A DNA stretch of 64,000 nt from ZC4RG25 sp023428365. GTDB lineage: Bacteria; Pseudomonadota; Alphaproteobacteria; Rhizobiales; Hyphomicrobiaceae. Position 1 is the stretch's first letter, and every line of letters starts with the position of its first letter. The notes beneath the pieces were generated by a model. It was not told the origin of the DNA. It worked only from the letters and a program-made list of their open reading frames with translations, and ran no database searches. The position numbers were made by a program, and so were the translations under genes. This document shows positions 43,408 through 52,590 of this stretch, one piece after another. The stretch is from positions 434,001-498,000 of the forward strand of contig JBNOAI010000001.1 in assembly GCA_050283925.1 (NCBI GenBank), in the 5' to 3' direction.

Positions 43408-43773
43408 TCAGCGTGCGCAGATCCGGAAGTCGCTGCCTTCCCAGCACGCGCCATCCTTGGTTGAGCGGCGTGCCTCGCCCCAGCGAGAGTTGATGCCATC
43501 CTTGGTCAGCCCACGCACTTCGGCCAAGCCGGGTTTGATGATGGTCAGAGAAAGGGAGAGCACGTCCGGAAACAGCGTGCCTTCTTTTTTGCCGCGCGAC
43601 GACAGGTTGAAAGAGCCGTCACCATCCATGGCCTGGAAATCACATTTCTGATCGAGCAGAACCTTGCCTTCCGATTGGACGTAGCAACTTGCGTCACGGG
43701 CCATGACCGGCGATGACGCGAGGAGCGCAATCGCGCAAGCCAGTGTTCCAGTCTTCCGCATCATCAGGGCCAT
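43408..43773 (-). CDS. Conserved secreted protein of unknown function
   Basis: This is a small exported protein of about 121 residues from ATG 43773. Starts at 43764 or 43761 are equally possible. The signal peptide is KTGTLACAIALLASSPVMA, with cleavage before RDASC. The mature part is a compact domain with cysteines in ASCYVQSEGKVLLDQKCDF and near the end (GACWEGSDFRICAR), which could form two disulfides. Similar short Cys-containing periplasmic proteins are common in Rhizobiales and uncharacterised. It converges on cysQ with a gap of 17 bp. Confidence 0.7.
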   Translation of the reverse strand: MALMMRKTGTLACAIALLASSPVMARDASCYVQSEGKVLLDQKCDFQAMDGDGSFNLSSRGKKEGTLFPDVLSLSLTIIKPGLAEVRGLTKDGINSRWGEARRSTKDGACWEGSDFRICAR

Positions 43774-44015
43774 TTCGCAGATATCCGTTCGCCGCTTCCA
43801 GGAAAGACGAGCACAACATAACAATCTGTCGGGCCTGTCGTTCCAGCGCGCGAAAATGCGCGATGTTTCCGCTGATTATCTGCCAATTTCCGCGGGATAT
43901 GTGACGCCGAACGGAGCGCTTGGCCACACTTTGGTAATACTTTTGCGGAATGGTTGAGAAACCCTTATCGCCGCTTCGTCATTGCGAGCGGCGCATCTGC
44001 GTGGATACAGGAACC

Positions 44016-44897
44016 ATGGTCGCATCGCGCTCGAATCATTCGATTCTGACGGTCACCTTGCGTGTGGTTGCGTTAGCCGCGTCCGTGCTCGCAACCTTTC
44101 CGATGTCGGCTCAGGCGCAAGACAGACAGCCGTGGCAGAACCCTCAGCCGCGCGAAGTCTATCGCAACGAGGATGCTTATCGTCCGCCCGCGCCTCAAGG
44201 CGGCGAAGTTTATGTGCCGCCGCCTCCCGGTGGTCAGGGCTACGGTGGTCAGGCGTATCAAGGTGAGCCGCAATATCGGCCGGAACCGGACTATCGCAAC
44301 AGCCCGGATTATCGTCCGGCGCCTTCATCGTCCTATGATCGTGGATACGAGCCGCCTCCCGGACGCGGACCCTATGGCGGACCGCCGCCGGGGCCGTACA
44401 ACGATCGCGAACCCGGCACCTTCTCGCAGAACGAAATCCTCCATGCTGGCCACGGCTTCTTCGGATCGGTCAGCAAGGGCCTCGCCAGTGTCGTGGAGTA
44501 CACGTTCCAGAAAGCGGGGCGTCCGAACGGCTACATTCTGGGTGAAGACGCCGGCGGTGCCTTCATTGCTGGACTGCGCTACGGAGAGGGCACGCTCTAT
44601 ACAAAGGATGCCGGTGTCCACAAGGTGTACTGGCAGGGCCCCTCTGTCGGCTATGATTTTGGCGGCGAGGGCTCTAAGACGATGGTACTCGTCTACAACA
44701 TGCGTAGCCCGCACGACATATTTGATCGGTTTGGCGGGGTTCAGGGTTCCGCGTATTTTATCGGCGGGGTCGGGGTGCAGTTCCTGAAGAGCGGAGATGT
44801 GACCCTTGCACCCATCCGGTCCGGGATTGGTTTTCGTCTAGGTGCGAATATCGGCTACTTGAAGTATACTCCTAGGCCGACCTGGAATCCCTTCTAA
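44016..44897 (+). CDS. DUF1134 (EipA-like) exported protein with proline/tyrosine-rich linker
   Basis: This is a secreted protein of 293 residues. I chose ATG 44016 because AGGA precedes it and a signal peptide follows (TLRVVALAASVLATFPMSA, cleavage near QAQ). Residues about 35-130 are a low-complexity Pro/Tyr/Gly/Arg linker with repeated PEPDYRNSPDYRPAP-like units. The C-terminal DUF1134 domain (about 135-290) contains GTFSQNEILHAGHGFFGSVS and GGVGVQFLKSGDVTLAPIRSG. DUF1134 proteins such as Brucella EipA support cell-envelope integrity; whether that holds here is inference. It is followed by a coiled-coil membrane protein gene. Confidence 0.85.
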   Translation: MVASRSNHSILTVTLRVVALAASVLATFPMSAQAQDRQPWQNPQPREVYRNEDAYRPPAPQGGEVYVPPPPGGQGYGGQAYQGEPQYRPEPDYRNSPDYRPAPSSSYDRGYEPPPGRGPYGGPPPGPYNDREPGTFSQNEILHAGHGFFGSVSKGLASVVEYTFQKAGRPNGYILGEDAGGAFIAGLRYGEGTLYTKDAGVHKVYWQGPSVGYDFGGEGSKTMVLVYNMRSPHDIFDRFGGVQGSAYFIGGVGVQFLKSGDVTLAPIRSGIGFRLGANIGYLKYTPRPTWNPF

Positions 44898-45030
44898 GCG
44901 GACGATGTTCCTGCGACGGCGGGAAGCGGATCGCTATGCCGGGAATTTGCGTTGTGGTAGGGCGAATGCTGGCCCGCAGCGCTGATGGGTCCGGTTTGTT
45001 GTCGTAAGGATTGCGCTCGGGAATGCCCAA

Positions 45031-46500
45031 GTGATCACGATCCATACTGTCATGCTCGTGGCGCTGGGCTTTTTGCTGGCGACGCTGCTGGCGCTGGCGC
45101 TTGCGCCGGCCTACTGGGCGCGCGCTGTGCGGCTGACGCGCCGGCATATCAGTCGCACCATGCCTGTAAGCGAAGCTGAAATTCGCGCCGATAAGGACCG
45201 GTTGAGGGCCGAGTACGCCGTTCGCATCCATAATCTGGAGAGCACGCTGGAGAAGGCACGACTGGCTGCTGCTCGCCAGCAGGTCGAGGTCAGCCGGCGC
45301 GATGCCAACATCAGCAGTCTCGATGCCGAACTGCTGCAACTGCGGACCGATCTGGAGCAAAACGTCAACGCGCGGCGTGTTCTTGAGCAGACGGTGATGG
45401 ATCGCCTCCCGTCGGTCGAGCAGCGTCTTGCCGATTCCCGGGCTTTGTTGGAGCAGCGCGACCGCGAGTTGGCGAGCGTGTCGGCTGAAACCGGCAAGAC
45501 CGTCCGTGCGCTCGATGAAGTGATGCAGATCAACGCCCAGCAGCGGTCGGAGATCGAGCGCCTGAATTCGGTGGTCAGCACCCGGGCGACGCGCAATCGC
45601 GGCACTCTCAGGGATACGCAGTTCGATGGCGAGCTTGCGCTGCGCTCCGAACTCGAAGCCTTGCGCGCGCGGACCCGCGATCAGGAGAATTTGATCAACA
45701 AGCTCCAGGTTCTTGTCTCGGAGCCAGCGGCTGGAAGCGACAGCGCGACGCGCTCCAACGGCATTGATCGTTCACGGGCCGCCGAAGCTGAACTCGATCG
45801 CGTACGCCGCGATTTGAGCGAGGCAGAGCTGGCGCTGCGATCGGCGAGCGAGCAGGCAGCCAATGGTGGGATGCCCGGTGAGCTTGAAGCGCAGATCAAA
45901 ACGCTGACTGCGACCCTGGGTGACAAGGACGCGACCATCCGCAAGCTCGAAGCCTCGTTGGCCGCCTATCAAGAGGGCGAAACCGGAGGCAATGGGCTCA
46001 AGGACAGCAAGATTGCCATGAAGGCGCGCCTTGGCGCATTGCAGTCGGAAGTCGATAGCCAGGCGGAAACGATCCAAAAGCTGCGCGCCGAACTGGCCGC
46101 CACGAATGAACGTGCGGCGTTGCAGGGTGCACAGTTCGTGGAGGAGATGCGTCGGCTTGGGGCCGGCTCGCATACCCAGCCGCGGCAAGCGCCTCCGCCG
46201 AAGCGGAGCGTGGCCGAGCGCATTGGTGAGGCCAAACCGGCTCTCGCCAGTTCAATTAAGACAGTATCCCGGCGCATCGGTGAGCACGTCGCATCCGCAG
46301 CCGAGGCGATGACGGAACCCACATCTTCGGCGCTCAACGGCGTTGCGAGGGACAAGACGGCATCGGCCACCAATGGCAGCGCGAATGTTGCGGCGGCGGA
46401 GGACCTGGCGGTTGCGACTGCCGTGGCGGCCCGCCCCGACGCCGATGTCCCGCAGAAACCACGTCTGCTGGATCGACTGGCGGGATTGAGCAAGTCATGA
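45031..46500 (+). CDS. Membrane-anchored coiled-coil protein of unknown function
   Basis: This 489-residue protein has one N-terminal membrane helix (VMLVALGFLLATLLALALAP, about 7-26). A long Glu/Arg/Leu-rich heptad region follows, about 45-375, with phrases such as QLRTDLEQNVNARRVLEQTV and KLRAELAATNERAALQGAQF. This predicts an extended coiled coil in the cytoplasm. The last 110 residues are Ala/Thr-rich and disordered. The start GTG 45031 has no good ribosome site, and ATG 45052 is an alternative. It resembles RmuC-like or scaffold proteins only in general design. It is followed 106 bp later by a short tail-anchored protein gene. Confidence 0.72.
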   Translation: MITIHTVMLVALGFLLATLLALALAPAYWARAVRLTRRHISRTMPVSEAEIRADKDRLRAEYAVRIHNLESTLEKARLAAARQQVEVSRRDANISSLDAELLQLRTDLEQNVNARRVLEQTVMDRLPSVEQRLADSRALLEQRDRELASVSAETGKTVRALDEVMQINAQQRSEIERLNSVVSTRATRNRGTLRDTQFDGELALRSELEALRARTRDQENLINKLQVLVSEPAAGSDSATRSNGIDRSRAAEAELDRVRRDLSEAELALRSASEQAANGGMPGELEAQIKTLTATLGDKDATIRKLEASLAAYQEGETGGNGLKDSKIAMKARLGALQSEVDSQAETIQKLRAELAATNERAALQGAQFVEEMRRLGAGSHTQPRQAPPPKRSVAERIGEAKPALASSIKTVSRRIGEHVASAAEAMTEPTSSALNGVARDKTASATNGSANVAAAEDLAVATAVAARPDADVPQKPRLLDRLAGLSKS

Positions 46501-46606
46501 TGTTCTCGGGGCCGCACTAGGCGCTACTGTGTCGCCGTAAATATCGGTCATCGTGCGCTGGGTGTAGAATTGGCGCAGTGCTAGGGCGAGAGTTTGGAGT
46601 CGCCGC

Positions 46607-47101
46607 TTGCCGAAGCAGGTTACGAAATTGACGGAAGCTGCCGCAATCCGCGCCCGTTTGGACGCGGACGCGTTGTCTTCTGTTCAAGAGCGTCAGCGTC
46701 TCGCGGTCCGACTGGCAGAATTGGCGCCCCTGACTCGTGACGCGGTGCCCCTTGATGAACCGCATCAGCTGGCCACGAACGCTCCGGAGCCGAGCCAGCA
46801 GGTGCGTGATGAGCTTTCAGCAGAGGCTAGTGCCGCGGTTCCACCCCCCTTGCCATCTACCCCGCCACCGCTGCCTTCGCCCTCGACGGCACTGGTTGTG
46901 AGTGAGCGCGGTACAGCCGTCGTGCCGGCTCAGGCATCAGGAGCCTTAATGCGGCTCGAGGGGGCACCTCCGCCACTGCCAAGTCTGGTGATCCGCCCCG
47001 TCGCTCCAAAGCCTCGGAGGCGGCGCGGGTTCCTGATGGGGCTGTCGATTGCAATCGCCTTGGGCGTCGCTCTGTACGCCGTTCTGATCAGCTCAACCTA
47101 G
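46607..47101 (+). CDS. Proline-rich tail-anchored membrane protein of unknown function
   Basis: This hypothetical protein has 164 residues. The start is TTG 46607 with GGAG 8 nt before it. An N-terminal helix rich in Ala/Arg/Leu (EAAAIRARLDADALSSVQER) leads into a proline-rich stretch (PPPLPSTPPPLPSPS, repeated later as GAPPPLPS). A basic RRRR patch then precedes a C-terminal membrane helix (FLMGLSIAIALGVALYAVLI), with only four residues after it. This tail-anchor design places most of the protein in the cytoplasm. It sits just after the coiled-coil membrane gene and may work with it. Confidence 0.6.
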   Translation: MPKQVTKLTEAAAIRARLDADALSSVQERQRLAVRLAELAPLTRDAVPLDEPHQLATNAPEPSQQVRDELSAEASAAVPPPLPSTPPPLPSPSTALVVSERGTAVVPAQASGALMRLEGAPPPLPSLVIRPVAPKPRRRRGFLMGLSIAIALGVALYAVLISST

Positions 47102-47195
47102 CAAAAGCCGATGAAGAGCATCACGCCCCTTCCGTTTTGGGGCTCTGTGGTGCAAAAGTGCGGCCGCTGAACACTGACTTCGAAGGGGACGCGCC

Positions 47196-48368
47196 ATGCT
47201 GCAGCTCGCGGAAAATCTCGGTCGCTTGGGAACCGAGACGGCATTTGAGGTTCTGGCCCGCGCCGCCGACCTGCAGCGCCAGGGGCACGACATCATCAAT
47301 CTCGGTATCGGCCAGCCGGATTTCCAAACGCCCCAGCATATCGTCGAAGCCGCCGTTAAGGCATTGCGCGACGGTCATCACGGCTACACCCCGGCGCAGG
47401 GCATTCTGCCGTTGCGCGAGGCGGTATCGGCCGATCTGAAACGTCGTCACGGCGTCGAGGTCTCGCCCAACAACGTCGTCATCATGCCGGGCGGCAAGCC
47501 GACCATGTTCTTCGCGATCATGATGTTCGGCACGCCGGAGACCGAGATCATGTATCCGGACCCGGGCTTCCCGATCTATCGCTCGATGATCCAGTACACC
47601 GGCGCCAAGGCGGTGCCGATCGCGCTCAAGGAAGAGAACGGCTTCGCCTTCAGTGCCGACGAAGTCCTGGCTCAGATCACGCCGAAGACCAGCCTCATTA
47701 TCATCAACAGCCCTGGCAATCCGACCGGCGGCGCGGTGCCGGAGGCGGAGATTATCAAGCTGGTGAAGGGGCTCGAAAAGCACTCGAACGTTGCCGTGAT
47801 GTCGGACGAGATCTACAGCCAGATGCTCTATGATGGCCGCGAGCACGTCAGCTTCCTGCGCTTCCCCGAAATCCGCGACCGTCTCATCATTCTCGACGGC
47901 TGGTCGAAAACCTACGCCATGACGGGCTGGCGCCTTGGCTTCAGCATCTGGCCGGATGCGCTGGTGGAGAAGGTGGTGCGGCTGAACGTCAACTGCCATT
48001 CGTGCGTCAACGCGCCGACCCAGTTTGCGGGCATCGCGGCGCTGGAAGGTCCGCAGGACGAGGTGCACAAGATGGTGCGCGCCTTCGACGAGCGTCGCCG
48101 GGCCATCGTACCGATGCTGAACCAGCTTCCAGGTTTCACCTGCGTCAATCCAGGCGGCGCGTTCTACGCCTTCCCCAACATCACGGGCACCGGCATGACG
48201 GCCAAGGAACTGCAGAACAAGATGCTGGAAAAGGCGGGTGTCGCAACGGTCGCCGGCACCAGCTTCGGCGTATTCGGCGAAGGCTATATCCGGTTCTCGT
48301 ACGCCAATTCGATCGAGAACATCCGCACCGCGATCCAGCGCATCGGAACGCTACTGACTGAGAAGTGA
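47196..48368 (+). CDS. PLP-dependent aminotransferase, class I/II
   Basis: This aminotransferase of fold type I has 390 residues. The cofactor Lys is K238 in DGWSKTYAMTGWRLGF. Other landmarks are NLGIGQPDFQTP (35-46), GYTPAQGILPLREAV (63-77), NSPGNPTGG (171-179) with the pyridine-stacking region, and SDEIYSQM (203-210). The sequence resembles aspartate or branched-chain/aromatic aminotransferases of the I-gamma group. The substrate cannot be told with confidence. A hairpin terminator follows, and the next gene is convergent. Confidence 0.88.
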   Translation: MLQLAENLGRLGTETAFEVLARAADLQRQGHDIINLGIGQPDFQTPQHIVEAAVKALRDGHHGYTPAQGILPLREAVSADLKRRHGVEVSPNNVVIMPGGKPTMFFAIMMFGTPETEIMYPDPGFPIYRSMIQYTGAKAVPIALKEENGFAFSADEVLAQITPKTSLIIINSPGNPTGGAVPEAEIIKLVKGLEKHSNVAVMSDEIYSQMLYDGREHVSFLRFPEIRDRLIILDGWSKTYAMTGWRLGFSIWPDALVEKVVRLNVNCHSCVNAPTQFAGIAALEGPQDEVHKMVRAFDERRRAIVPMLNQLPGFTCVNPGGAFYAFPNITGTGMTAKELQNKMLEKAGVATVAGTSFGVFGEGYIRFSYANSIENIRTAIQRIGTLLTEK

Positions 48369-48374
48369 GATAAA

Positions 48375-48408
48375 GAACGCGCGCCAGTTTCGATCTGGCG
48401 CGCGGTTC
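48375..48408. terminator. Hairpin between convergent genes
   Basis: GCGCGCCAG and CTGGCGCGC form a perfect 9-bp stem around TTTCGAT, extended by GAAC/GTTC past one bulged G. It lies between the aminotransferase stop and the amidohydrolase stop and can serve both strands. Confidence 0.7.
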
Positions 48409-48419
48409 GCGAAAACACC

Positions 48420-49769
48420 TCACAAGGCGTTCTTGAAGATCTTTCCGTCCTTCATGATCACGACGAAGTTTTTAGCGGGATCGGAAACAAGGTCGAGATT
48501 CTCCAACGGATTTCCGTCGACCAGTAGCACGTCTGCCAAAGCCCCTTGTTCAATCAGGCCCAGCTTTCCGGGATAGGGATTGCGCTCACCGGACAGCGCA
48601 AGCAACTCAGCGTTCGTTCCAGTTGCCATGATGAGGGCTTCCGCGGGCGTAAACCAGCGGGCGAGCGACGCCAGGATCGCCCCTTGCCGCTGTGCCAATG
48701 CCTGAGAGAACAGGACATCGGTCCCCCAAGCGATTTTGATCTTGTGGGCCTTCGCCATCTCGTAGGTTTTTGCGATTCCGGCCCAGACCTGATCAGCTTT
48801 GATCCGCTGAATGGAGCCGGGCGGAAAGCCCAGCCGCATTTCCTCGGGAAGCGGCTGCAGGCTAAGCCATATGCCCTTTTCCGCAATCAGTTTTGCCGTC
48901 GCCTCGTCCATGAGAAAGCCGTGCTCGATGCACTTCACACCAGCGGCGATGGAGCGCTGGATCGCGGCTGACGTGAAGGCGTGCGCGCAAACGTAGGTCC
49001 CCCAGTTTTCCGCAGCTTCCACGGCGGCACGCAATTCCATTTCGGTGAATGTCGTCACGTCGACGGGGCTGAAGGGCGATGAAACGCCGCCGCCCGCCGT
49101 CAGCTTGATTTGTGACGCCCCCTGCATCAGTTGTTCTCTGACACGCAAGCGCACCTCGTCCGGGCTGTCGGCAACCATGCTGCCGCCGACCTTCTCCATG
49201 CGAGCGAGAGGGCCACCCACGGTCCTTGGCAGATCGGACAATTGGCGGAAATCGCCATGACCGCTTGTGATTGTAATCATGGCGCCGGAAGGAAATATTC
49301 GCGGACCCGCGATGATGCCTTCGTCGATGGCCTGCTTGAGGCCGAAAGCCGGGCCGCCGAGATCGCGGATCGTCGTGAAGCCGCGCATCAACGTATCGCG
49401 CGCCTCGGCACCGGCGGTGATATTGTTGAATCCGACGTCGCCATTGATCGACTGGGCTGGAGTGGGCCGTATCAGCATGGCGTGCCAATGCGCATCGATC
49501 AGTCCCGGTATCAGCGTCCGTCCGCCGCCGCTGATGATCGTCGTGGAGGCGCTGCGATCGACGGGGATCGGATCTTCGGAAATCTTTTCGATGATATTTC
49601 CGCGCACGAGGACATTCGCAGGGCGGCTCAGTGTCGTGCTCTTGCCGTCAAAAATGCGAACGTTTTCGAAGAGGGTAACGGTCGCTGGCGCCGCGGTGTC
49701 TTTTTGAGCGAATGCGGCTGTATGCAACACACAAAGGAACGACAGAGCGAGAGATGCCCGGCACAGCAT
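48420..49769 (-). CDS. Secreted amidohydrolase (imidazolonepropionase/prolidase-like)
   Basis: This is a metal-dependent hydrolase of 449 residues with a signal peptide (ASLALSFLCVLHTAAFAQ), so it acts in the periplasm or outside the cell. Barrel motifs are the metal HxH in GLIDAHWHAML, a likely carboxylated Lys in QIKLTAGGG, His in VCAHAFTSAA and CIEHGFLMDE, and Asp in IAWGTDVLF. The C-terminal ADVLLVDGNPLENL is typical. Close family members include prolidases, organophosphate-degrading and mycotoxin-degrading amidohydrolases. The substrate is probably a dipeptide or amide but is not determinable here. It is a single-gene unit. Confidence 0.85.
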   Translation of the reverse strand: MLCRASLALSFLCVLHTAAFAQKDTAAPATVTLFENVRIFDGKSTTLSRPANVLVRGNIIEKISEDPIPVDRSASTTIISGGGRTLIPGLIDAHWHAMLIRPTPAQSINGDVGFNNITAGAEARDTLMRGFTTIRDLGGPAFGLKQAIDEGIIAGPRIFPSGAMITITSGHGDFRQLSDLPRTVGGPLARMEKVGGSMVADSPDEVRLRVREQLMQGASQIKLTAGGGVSSPFSPVDVTTFTEMELRAAVEAAENWGTYVCAHAFTSAAIQRSIAAGVKCIEHGFLMDEATAKLIAEKGIWLSLQPLPEEMRLGFPPGSIQRIKADQVWAGIAKTYEMAKAHKIKIAWGTDVLFSQALAQRQGAILASLARWFTPAEALIMATGTNAELLALSGERNPYPGKLGLIEQGALADVLLVDGNPLENLDLVSDPAKNFVVIMKDGKIFKNAL

Positions 49770-49883
49770 TGGATCCTCCTGTCAGAAGCCAGAAGAGTGT
49801 AGCGCTCATATTAGGTTGTCCCTCGGCAGATCGCGTTTGGTTGGTTAATCAAACGTTATCCGGCGAGTGGCAGTTGCGGCGGC

Positions 49884-50336
49884 TTATGGATTAAGGCGCC
49901 AGATCTCAAAGTTCAGTGCGGCCGCGAAACTCACCCATGCGAGATATGGCGCGAACAGCGCGGCAGCCGTTCCGCTGGTGCGGCGCGCTGTGATGATGAA
50001 GAGCAGAATCGCAAGCCAAAGCACTGCGATGACACCGAGCGCGGCACCGATGTGGTGGAGTCCGAACATGACCCACGACCAGGCAGCATTGAGGCCAAGC
50101 TGAACGATCCAGATCGCCACTGCCGGGCTGGCGCCTTCCGCGCGCCAGACGAGCCAGCCGGCGAACGCGATCATTATGTACAGAGCGGTCCAAACGGGCG
50201 CGAACAGCCAGTTCGGCGGGGTCCATGTCGGCTTGGCCAGGGTCTGATACCACTCGCCGGGAAGGAAAGATGAACCGACCGAGGCTGCCGCCATCACCGC
50301 GGCCATAAACACCACAAATCCGACAACCGGTCTCAT
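49884..50336 (-). CDS. tspO: TspO/MBR family tryptophan-rich membrane protein
   Basis: TspO is a five-helix membrane protein that binds porphyrins and, in purple bacteria, affects pigment gene expression and stress response. The 150-residue protein has the family motifs KPTWTPPNWLFAPVWTALY, QLGLNAAWSWVMFGLHHIGA and PYLAWVSFAAALNFEIWRLN. These carry the conserved Trp, Pro and Asn residues. Start ATG 50336 is followed directly by the first helix. It lies downstream of the methyltransferase/ATP-grasp gene on the same strand, only 85 bp beyond its left end. Confidence 0.93.
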   Translation of the reverse strand: MRPVVGFVVFMAAVMAAASVGSSFLPGEWYQTLAKPTWTPPNWLFAPVWTALYIMIAFAGWLVWRAEGASPAVAIWIVQLGLNAAWSWVMFGLHHIGAALGVIAVLWLAILLFIITARRTSGTAAALFAPYLAWVSFAAALNFEIWRLNP

Positions 50337-50420
50337 CTCAGCTCCTCGGCGGCGCGGGAGGCGCCGCCGCTATTGTGCCGAAAGCTGAGAATGCGTGCTA
50401 CCCCGGCGCGGCCCCGGCAC

Positions 50421-52385
50421 TCATGCGGCACCTGCCGGTGCATGCGCCCCATTGGTGGCGGCCGTTTGCTGCAAGTTGGCGATAATGCCAATCCGCTCCT
50501 CGGCTGCTGCCAGGATCTGACCGAGCAACTCCGCGTAGCGAATGCCCTGGAAGCCCGCCATGATGTTGAGCTTGCCGTCCCAGCACCAGCCGGGATTGGG
50601 ATTCACTTCGAGCAGCTTGATCTCGCCCTTGGAGTCGGCGCGGAAGTCGAAACGCGCATAGTCACGGCAGCCCAGACGTTCGAACAGCCGTGCCGAATGT
50701 TCGATCAGCTGCGATTGCACGTGATCTGGCAGGGTTACGGCTTCCTGATAGCGGATCTGGGTCCAGTAGGGGCTGTCGGGCTCCCACTTGGATTCATATC
50801 CGAGGATGCGCGGCAGCGACGGATCGAGGCCCGAGAAGTCGACCTCAAGCAATGGCAGTGCGCGCAATCCCTGATCCGGGTTCCCGACCAAGCTGACGGA
50901 GAATTCAGGCCCCGTCAGGTACTCCTGAACCAGGATCGGACGGCGCGGGAACTCAGCGCGCAGCCGCTCGAGGTAATCGAGCAGTGCCCGTTCATTGCTG
51001 ACGACCGCGTCCTTGGTGATGCCCTGGGAGCTGTCGCCGTAGTTCGGCTTCAGCAACGCCGGAAACACCGACGGCAGCGTTGCGCCCTGATCGCCCGGAC
51101 GCACGTAAGTTTCCAGCGGCACTGGAACATCGAGCGTCATTGCGACGGCGCGAACCAGCCCCTTGTCGTAGCAAGCGGCCAGCGCGCCCGGGCCGGCACC
51201 CGTGTAGGGAATGCCGAGCGCGTCGAGCATGGCAGGAACGTGCAGTTCCTTGAACGGGTCGTTGTTCAGCCCCTCGTCGCAAAGATTGAGGACGAAGTCA
51301 GTTCTCAGCCCTGCGAGATCGCGCTCCAGCGTCGCGTGATTGTCGAGATACCGGAAATTGTAGTTCGGCAGCGTGGACAGCGCGTCCTTGAGGCGGCGGA
51401 TCGTCTCCATGTCCTCGGGATTGAACGCACCGTTGCGTTTGACCGCGTCCGGCAGGCGATGATCTCCGAGCAGAACCGTGACCTCGCGCCGACGCACCTT
51501 GCCGCGTGCCTTGCGCGCCGGGAGAACCGGAGCATCGGCCGTCAGCAGGATACGGCGCGCCATCATGCCGAGATCCTGGTCGCGGTCGGACTGTGCCTCG
51601 GCGTGGCCGTGGTGGCGCACGTTGCGGAAGCCGCACTTCTCGAGCAGCTTGGTGATGCCTTCCTTGGTGTACAGGCGTTCGGCGTAGAACTGATCGGCGA
51701 TTACACCCATCTCGTCATGGACGATCACCTCGCGGCTGATCAGCCGCTCACGATCCTGGCTGATCGAGCGCTCGCGGCATACGAAATGATGCTCGTCGAT
51801 CCATTCCCAGGAACGGCGGTCGAAGTGCTCGGCCATATAGGCGCCGTCGGTGATGTCGAGCACGATCTGGCCGGTCGGGCGCAGGATTTTGCCGACCGTC
51901 GACAGCACTTTCTCGTCGTCTTTTTTATTCGAGAAGTAGCCGAACGAATTGCCCATGATGGCAACGCAGTCGAAGCTGACTTCGGGCAGGCGCGGGTTGC
52001 GGGCGTCGCCTTCCTTGAAGACGACCTGCAGCCCCTCGTTCTGCGCACGCTTACGCGCCAGGCGAATGAGGTAGCGCGAGCGGTCGACGCCGGTGACGTT
52101 CTTGAAGCCGCGGCGAGCCAGCTCGATGCAGTGCCGGCCTTGTCCGCAGCACAGGTCGAGGATCGTGCTGTGCGGCTGGATGGCCGCTGCAGAGACGATG
52201 AAATCCACCTCGCGACGGGTGTTCTCGATGTTTTCGACGACGTCGCCGTCGGTTTTTACATAAAGAGCGTTGAAGAGTTTGCGCCACCATTCCTGTGGCA
52301 GATGGGCTTCGAGGTCCGCGACCGGACCGAGACATGAGCGCGCTGGCGCGCGCCGAGGACGCTTCACCTTCGCAACAGTGGCCAT
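50421..52385 (-). CDS. Fused SAM methyltransferase and ATP-grasp (D-Ala-D-Ala ligase-like) protein
   Basis: This 654-residue protein joins two enzymes. Residues about 30-285 form a class I methyltransferase with the SAM motif ILDLCCGQGRH (75-85), an acidic strand end (VTGVDRS) and NSFGYFSNKKDD (146-157). Residues about 300-640 form an ATP-grasp ligase related to D-alanine-D-alanine ligase. These include CDEG (369-372), YTGAGPG (394-400), K408 and K446, VQEYLTGPEFSVS (486-498) and EVNPNPG (593-599). Metal and nucleotide residues appear intact in both halves. Such a fusion should methylate and then ligate an amino acid or small peptide. The product is unknown. No biosynthetic partners adjoin it. 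Confidence 0.85.
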   Translation of the reverse strand: MATVAKVKRPRRAPARSCLGPVADLEAHLPQEWWRKLFNALYVKTDGDVVENIENTRREVDFIVSAAAIQPHSTILDLCCGQGRHCIELARRGFKNVTGVDRSRYLIRLARKRAQNEGLQVVFKEGDARNPRLPEVSFDCVAIMGNSFGYFSNKKDDEKVLSTVGKILRPTGQIVLDITDGAYMAEHFDRRSWEWIDEHHFVCRERSISQDRERLISREVIVHDEMGVIADQFYAERLYTKEGITKLLEKCGFRNVRHHGHAEAQSDRDQDLGMMARRILLTADAPVLPARKARGKVRRREVTVLLGDHRLPDAVKRNGAFNPEDMETIRRLKDALSTLPNYNFRYLDNHATLERDLAGLRTDFVLNLCDEGLNNDPFKELHVPAMLDALGIPYTGAGPGALAACYDKGLVRAVAMTLDVPVPLETYVRPGDQGATLPSVFPALLKPNYGDSSQGITKDAVVSNERALLDYLERLRAEFPRRPILVQEYLTGPEFSVSLVGNPDQGLRALPLLEVDFSGLDPSLPRILGYESKWEPDSPYWTQIRYQEAVTLPDHVQSQLIEHSARLFERLGCRDYARFDFRADSKGEIKLLEVNPNPGWCWDGKLNIMAGFQGIRYAELLGQILAAAEERIGIIANLQQTAATNGAHAPAGAA

Positions 52386-52590
52386 GATGGACGTAAGTCC
52401 TTCTGCATCCCGCTGGCATCAGCGGCGGTAGGCATCCCTCGCCCCCGTCAGCCGGCCCCGCAGCCTGGCACAAATACGAGACCCCTTTGGTCTCCAACGC
52501 GCCACTACTTAGCGGGTCGCTATTCCAATTCAAGAGAGATTATCGAAACGATATGCGACAGAAAACAACTGTGATCGGAATTAATAAATA

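Noticed and set aside
50373..52337. 654-codon open frame on the + strand
   Set aside because: It is antisense to the methyltransferase/ATP-grasp gene, whose motifs are clear. Equal length is a coincidence of opposite-strand openness.
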